Origin: JAPPLB01 sp965218555
GTDB lineage: Bacteria; Acidobacteriota; Terriglobia; Bryobacterales; UBA6623
Assembly (NCBI GenBank): GCA_965218555.1
Contig: OZ244625.1
Coordinates: forward strand, 3,596,001 to 3,660,000
Length of the DNA: 64,000 bases
Direction: 5' to 3'
The position numbers and the translations under genes are program-made. The notes below the pieces were generated by a model. The model saw only the letters and a program-made list of their open reading frames with translations. It had not been told where the DNA came from and made no database searches. Of the stretch, positions 59,004 through 64,000 are shown piece by piece; position 1 is the stretch's first letter; each line of letters starts with the position of its first letter.

Positions 59004-60390
59004 ATGACCACCGAATCCTTGTTGGTGATTCTTGCGTTGGCGGGAATCCTGGCGGCCGTATGGCTCGCCGCGAGAGCCCACCGTGCGATGGAGCGGTTGA
59101 CCGTTCGCCTGGATGAGCAAAACCGCCACGGCGAGCACCTCTCCCAGCAGCTTCGCCAGCAGGCGCGCGACACCGACGAGGTGGTTCGCCGGCTCGACCA
59201 AGACCTTCGCGTTCAGCAGACGGAAACCCGCAATACCCTGTTGGAACAACTTGCCGCGGCGAGAGAGCAGCAGCAAGACGCTCTTCACCGGCTGGAGCAA
59301 AGCCTGGCGCAGAGCTTCGCGGATTTGCGTCAGAGCCTCGAGCTCAGGCATGGCGCGGCCATGGGGTCGCAGCAGGAAGCGCTCGACAGAGTGATCAGCC
59401 GCGTTCATCAACAGCTTGGCGAAACCCTTCAGCGGACAACGAACGATCTCGGTAAGCGCATGGACGTGCTGACGTCGGAGACCGGCCGTAAGCTCCTGGA
59501 GATCAGTGGGCAAGTCGATCGGCGGCTCTCGGAGGGTTTCGAGAAGACGACCGCGACCTTCACCGACATCGTGCAGCGGCTGGCTGTGATCGACCAGGCG
59601 CAGAAGAAGATCACCGAACTGTCAACCAGCGTAGTGAGCTTGCAGGAAGTGCTCGCCGATCGTTCGGCGCGCGGCGCCTTCGGGGAAGTACAACTCGAAG
59701 GTCTGGTCAAGAACCTGCTGCCCGAATCCGCCTACAAGATGCAGCACACGCTCGCGAACGCGAATCGTGTGGATTGCCTCCTCTTCCTGCCCGCACCGAC
59801 CGGCCATGTTCCCATCGATTCCAAGTTTCCGCTGGAGAACTATCGCCGCAAGCTGGACCCCGATCTGTCAGCCGAGGAGCGCAAGCTCGCCGAGGCCGCT
59901 TTCACGAGGGACGTGCGAACGCCTATTCAGTCCATTGCCGGGAAGTACATCGCACCGCCCGAGACTTCAGAGGGGGCTGTCATGTTCATCCCTGCGGAAG
60001 CCGTCTTCGCGGAGATCCATGCCGGCCATCCGGACCTCGTTGAGGAAGCCCACCGGCTACGGGTTTGGATGTGTTCGCCGACGACTCTGATGGCGGTCCT
60101 TACGACCGCCCGAGCGGTGCTCAAAGACGAGGCGACTCGCAAGCAGGTGGACATCATTCAGGAGCACCTCAGCATGCTCTCCGGAGACTTCTCGCGCTTC
60201 CGGGTCCGCATGGACCAACTTCGAACGCACATCCGCCAGGCGAGCGCGGATTGTCGACAAGGTGCATACCTCTGCGCGGAAGATCACCAGCCGCTTCAGC
60301 AAGATCGAACGGCTCGAGTTGGACAACAGTGAGCCGCCGGCACTGCTGGAACAGTCCTCTGAGGAAGAGGCGGAGGCACAGCGGTCCTGA
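59004..60390 (+). CDS. rmuC: RmuC-family protein, frameshifted near the C-terminus
   Basis: RmuC proteins limit inversion-type DNA rearrangements and are thought to be nuclease-like. The product has an N-terminal membrane segment (LLVILALAGILAAVWLA), a long coiled coil to about residue 210, and the RmuC core: ARGAFGEVQLEGLVKNLLPE, PIDSKFPLENYRR, YIAPPETSEGAVMFIPAEAV and RVWMCSPTTLMAVLTTAR. After HIRQASAD the frame is lost and stops at 60332. Dropping one T of the pair at 60251-60252 restores VDKVHTSARKITSRFSKIER, LELDNSEPPALLEQSS and stop TGA 60388-60390, the normal family ending. That TGA appears to belong to the adjacent palindromic element. Confidence 0.85.
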
Positions 60391-60505
60391 CCTGCATGTC
60401 TTACTACGTGGCGAGGCGAAGTGAGTGAGGAGCCGGCAGCTACCGGCTCCTCACTCACCTCTTGCCCCTACCTTGCCACATACAAGGTGGTAAGACATGC
60501 AGGCT
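60390..60505. repeat. Dispersed palindromic element, copy B (116 bp) with 16-bp perfect hairpin
   Basis: The ends are CCTGCATGTCTTACTAC on the left and CCTGCATGTCTTACCAC as the reverse complement of the right end. The centre is a perfect hairpin: GTGAGTGAGGAGCCGG (60421-60436), loop CAGCTA, CCGGCTCCTCACTCAC (60443-60458). The whole element is one imperfect palindrome. The left arm matches copy A. It directly follows the restored rmuC stop. Confidence 0.85.
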
Positions 60506-61134
60506 GGCAGCCCTGGTGAAAGTCACGCCCGGGCCGCCCGTGCGGACGGTGGTCGACAGCCCGCTGCTGGACCGCCAGCTTGCGCCGATGAAGTCCGGCG
60601 GCCCGCCCAAGGGCGATCTGCCCATCGCCTTCCTGCAGCCTGAATGGAATCGCTCCTTCAGTGCGAAGACCCAGGTGGTGTGCCTGACTCGGCGCACCGC
60701 CAGCAAGCAGCGCCGCAAGCACGGGAATCTAAGGCCGGAGGCAGAGCCTTTCGCGTGCTTTTTGTCGCAAATCAAGTGTCTGAATTGCCGTTCCGTTCGC
60801 CTCTGGCGGGAAATGGTCGTGTAATCAAAATCTGCGACCCCGGATCGCCACGACCTCCACCAAGTCATTGAATCCAAGCTCACTGCTTCCCACTACTGCC
60901 CGGCATTACTCGGCTCACTACTTGTGGCAAATCAAGTGTCCCCGCAAACCGGATCGCCGTCCTGCTCACTCAGCGCCGAGTGACCGCTGCGGTTCGCCGT
61001 GATTTCCACGGGACTTTCACCACGGGCGGGTGGCCTGGAAATGTCCCCATAGGCGGGATTCCCAGGCTACAGGCGAGTTTTGATCTCGGTCCGGGGACAT
61101 TTCTATTGGGCGTTGACACCGCGTCATTTTTCTC
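60506..61134. other. Non-coding region upstream of the rrn promoter
   Basis: An open frame at 60462-60824 shows no domain and is not accepted. Two copies of GCAAATCAAGTGTC (60769 and 60927 areas) and an inverted pair GGAAATGTCCCC / GGGGACATTTC (about 61038 and 61098) suggest remnants of small mobile repeats. The rrn promoter begins just after this stretch. Confidence 0.45.
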
Positions 61135-61163
61135 TTGCATCGGTGCGGGCGAAGTGATATACT
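61135..61163 (+). promoter_or_regulatory. Probable rrn promoter
   Basis: TTGCAT at 61135-61140 and TATACT at 61158-61163 are separated by exactly 17 bases, a good sigma-70-type pair, ~330 bases before 16S. A TTGACA at 61113-61118 has no -10 at the right distance. Sequence downstream to 61492 would be leader RNA. Confidence 0.6.
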
Positions 61164-61376
61164 CCGAGAGGATAGGGGGACAGTGTCCTCACACACGGAG
61201 TTGGTTGGGTAAGCTGACCAGTTCCGGTATCCGATCCTTTGACATCTTGACGGTTTGTGCGAGCCTCCAGGGTGGAGACGCCTAAGGGGTCGCCTGTCGT
61301 CAGTGCAAGCTTGAGGCCGGTCGCGGAAGGGATTCCCCGGCCCTGTGGGTAGGGGGAGACGATCTTTCGCGGTCCA

Positions 61377-61393
61377 GATCTTTGACAATCTGG
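61377..61393 (+). promoter_or_regulatory. BoxA-like antitermination/processing sequence in rrn leader
   Basis: GATCTTTGACAATCTGG resembles the boxA-type sequence before rRNA genes and its counterpart in the 16S-23S spacer at 63417 (GATCTTTGAAAACTGAA). Both contain GATCTTTGA. Such sites load Nus factors and allow full-length rRNA transcription. Confidence 0.5.
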
Positions 61394-61492
61394 TTGGACG
61401 TGAAGTCTGCGAACGTCTAATTTCGAGTTCTGAGTCGTACGGAACTCCACGAGTTATCCTCGGCGCTCTTCGGAGGGCCGGGGAGACAATCT

Positions 61493-62992
<1,500 letters not shown>

Positions 62993-63133
62993 TAAAGGAA
63001 TGCAGGCAACTGTCGTGTCAGTGCTGAAGCGACAGGAGTCTCATCTCCGTCAAACAACTCCGAACTCGAGTTAGACTCACTAACAGACTGTTCCCGCAGC
63101 CTCGGTTGCGGGCACGTCCAACCGGCCTCAATC

Positions 63134-63209
63134 GGGGCTGTAGCTCAGTTGGGAGAGCGCCTGATTTGCATTCAGGAGGTCGTCGGTTCGAATCCGGTCA
63201 GCTCCACCA
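63134..63209 (+). tRNA. tRNA-Ala (anticodon TGC)
   Basis: The 76-base sequence folds as a standard cloverleaf: acceptor GGGGCTG with CAGCTCC, D arm GCTC/GAGC, anticodon stem CCTGA/TCAGG with loop TTTGCAT (anticodon TGC), T arm with TTCGAAT and encoded CCA. It lies in the 16S-23S spacer and is cut from the rRNA transcript. Confidence 0.97.
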
Positions 63210-63245
63210 CATTCAGTCCTGCATCAGGGACGCAAGACCCGTCGG

Positions 63246-63322
63246 GGGCCTGTAGCTCAGTTGGTTAGAGCGCATCCCTGATAAGGATGAGGTCGCTGGT
63301 TCAAATCCAGCCAGGCCCACCA
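63246..63322 (+). tRNA. tRNA-Ile (anticodon GAT)
   Basis: The 77-base sequence folds as a cloverleaf: acceptor GGGCCTG with CAGGCCC, anticodon stem CATCC/GGATG with loop CTGATAA (anticodon GAT), T arm GCTGG/CCAGC and encoded CCA. It follows tRNA-Ala by 36 bases, so the spacer order is Ala then Ile, the reverse of E. coli. Confidence 0.97.
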
Positions 63323-63416
63323 CTTGAAGGCCGTAGAGGCTGTGGGTTGTAGATGTCAGACTTCCGGTTTGACGAACGGGAACCCTGACATCTGGAACCG
63401 CAGTGCGGTTCTGAAT

Positions 63417-63433
63417 GATCTTTGAAAACTGAA
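63417..63433 (+). promoter_or_regulatory. BoxA-like sequence before 23S
   Basis: GATCTTTGAAAACTGAA lies ~140 bases before 23S and matches the sequence common in bacterial 16S-23S spacers (TCTTTGAAAACTGAA). It is the counterpart of the leader site at 61377 and probably serves antitermination or RNase III-stem processing. Confidence 0.5.
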
Positions 63434-63554
63434 TATCGTAGGGCATCTTTAGTCATCGCCGGGTTTACGCCGGCCCCGTTGCGGGGAAGGCGTGAATTCG
63501 ACGAGCGCAAAAACGTCTCGACTAGATCCGGATTCAGTTCCGGGTCAATTTTAT

Positions 63555-64000
<446 letters not shown>

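Noticed and set aside
60462..60824. 120-codon open frame before the rrn operon
   Set aside because: No domain, no ribosome site, composition unlike the neighbours, and it begins inside a repeat element.

Overview
The window looks like chromosomal DNA of an acidobacterium, most likely of the Solibacter/Bryobacterales type. The basis is a secreted matrixin protease with a Solibacter-type C-terminal domain, many quinoproteins and c-type cytochromes, SMP-30 proteins, DUF1080 and DUF547 proteins, several Tat-exported versions of normally cytoplasmic enzymes, and an rrn operon of 16S - tRNA-Ala(TGC) - tRNA-Ile(GAT) - 23S at the right edge. The taxonomy is inferred from gene content and reading the 16S by eye, not from a database comparison.

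Layout. 0-9.4 kb: end of a TPR gene, a radical-SAM gene fragment, a 1,467-bp insertion sequence, cutA, an FtsB-like gene, thiG, a secreted matrixin pair, two tandem fumarylacetoacetase-family genes and truA. 9.4-18.7 kb: a TolC-like outer-membrane protein, a four-gene Gld-type ABC exporter operon (ATPase, permease, GldG-like, DUF4340), lepA and purE. 18.8-29.6 kb: SMP-30 lipoprotein, aminotransferases, three EamA permease genes (one frameshifted), a large FAD/Fe-S oxidoreductase and an M24 peptidase. 29.8-38.8 kb: DUF1080 gene, two abutting IS630 elements, a probable recO tail, glyQ-glyS and ppdK. 39-46.7 kb: a ManD-like enolase-superfamily gene, a small secreted protein, a beta-barrel gene, and a GT87-GT2-DUF547 operon whose first gene is split by a second, apparently identical copy of the 1,467-bp IS. 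47.2-60.4 kb: amidohydrolase, PQQ sugar dehydrogenase fused to cytochrome, purH, a decayed gene pair, two tandem small exported proteins, cytochrome c plus PQQ alcohol dehydrogenase, SMP-30 and rmuC. 60.4-64 kb: short palindromic elements, the rrn promoter region and the rrn operon.

What stands out: (i) the two 1,467-bp IS copies, flanked by TA duplications, carry no stop codon for their own transposase, and one lies exactly in the cutA stop codon without destroying it; (ii) a neighbouring IS630 uses target-derived TA as its stop; (iii) a family of short palindromic elements whose ends supply the stop codons of neighbouring genes; (iv) four separate one-base frameshifts whose repair restores a convincing protein each time, one in an eight-T run inside a signal-peptide region. 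No CRISPR array, prophage, toxin-antitoxin or obvious defence island was seen, and I do not claim a new multi-gene system.
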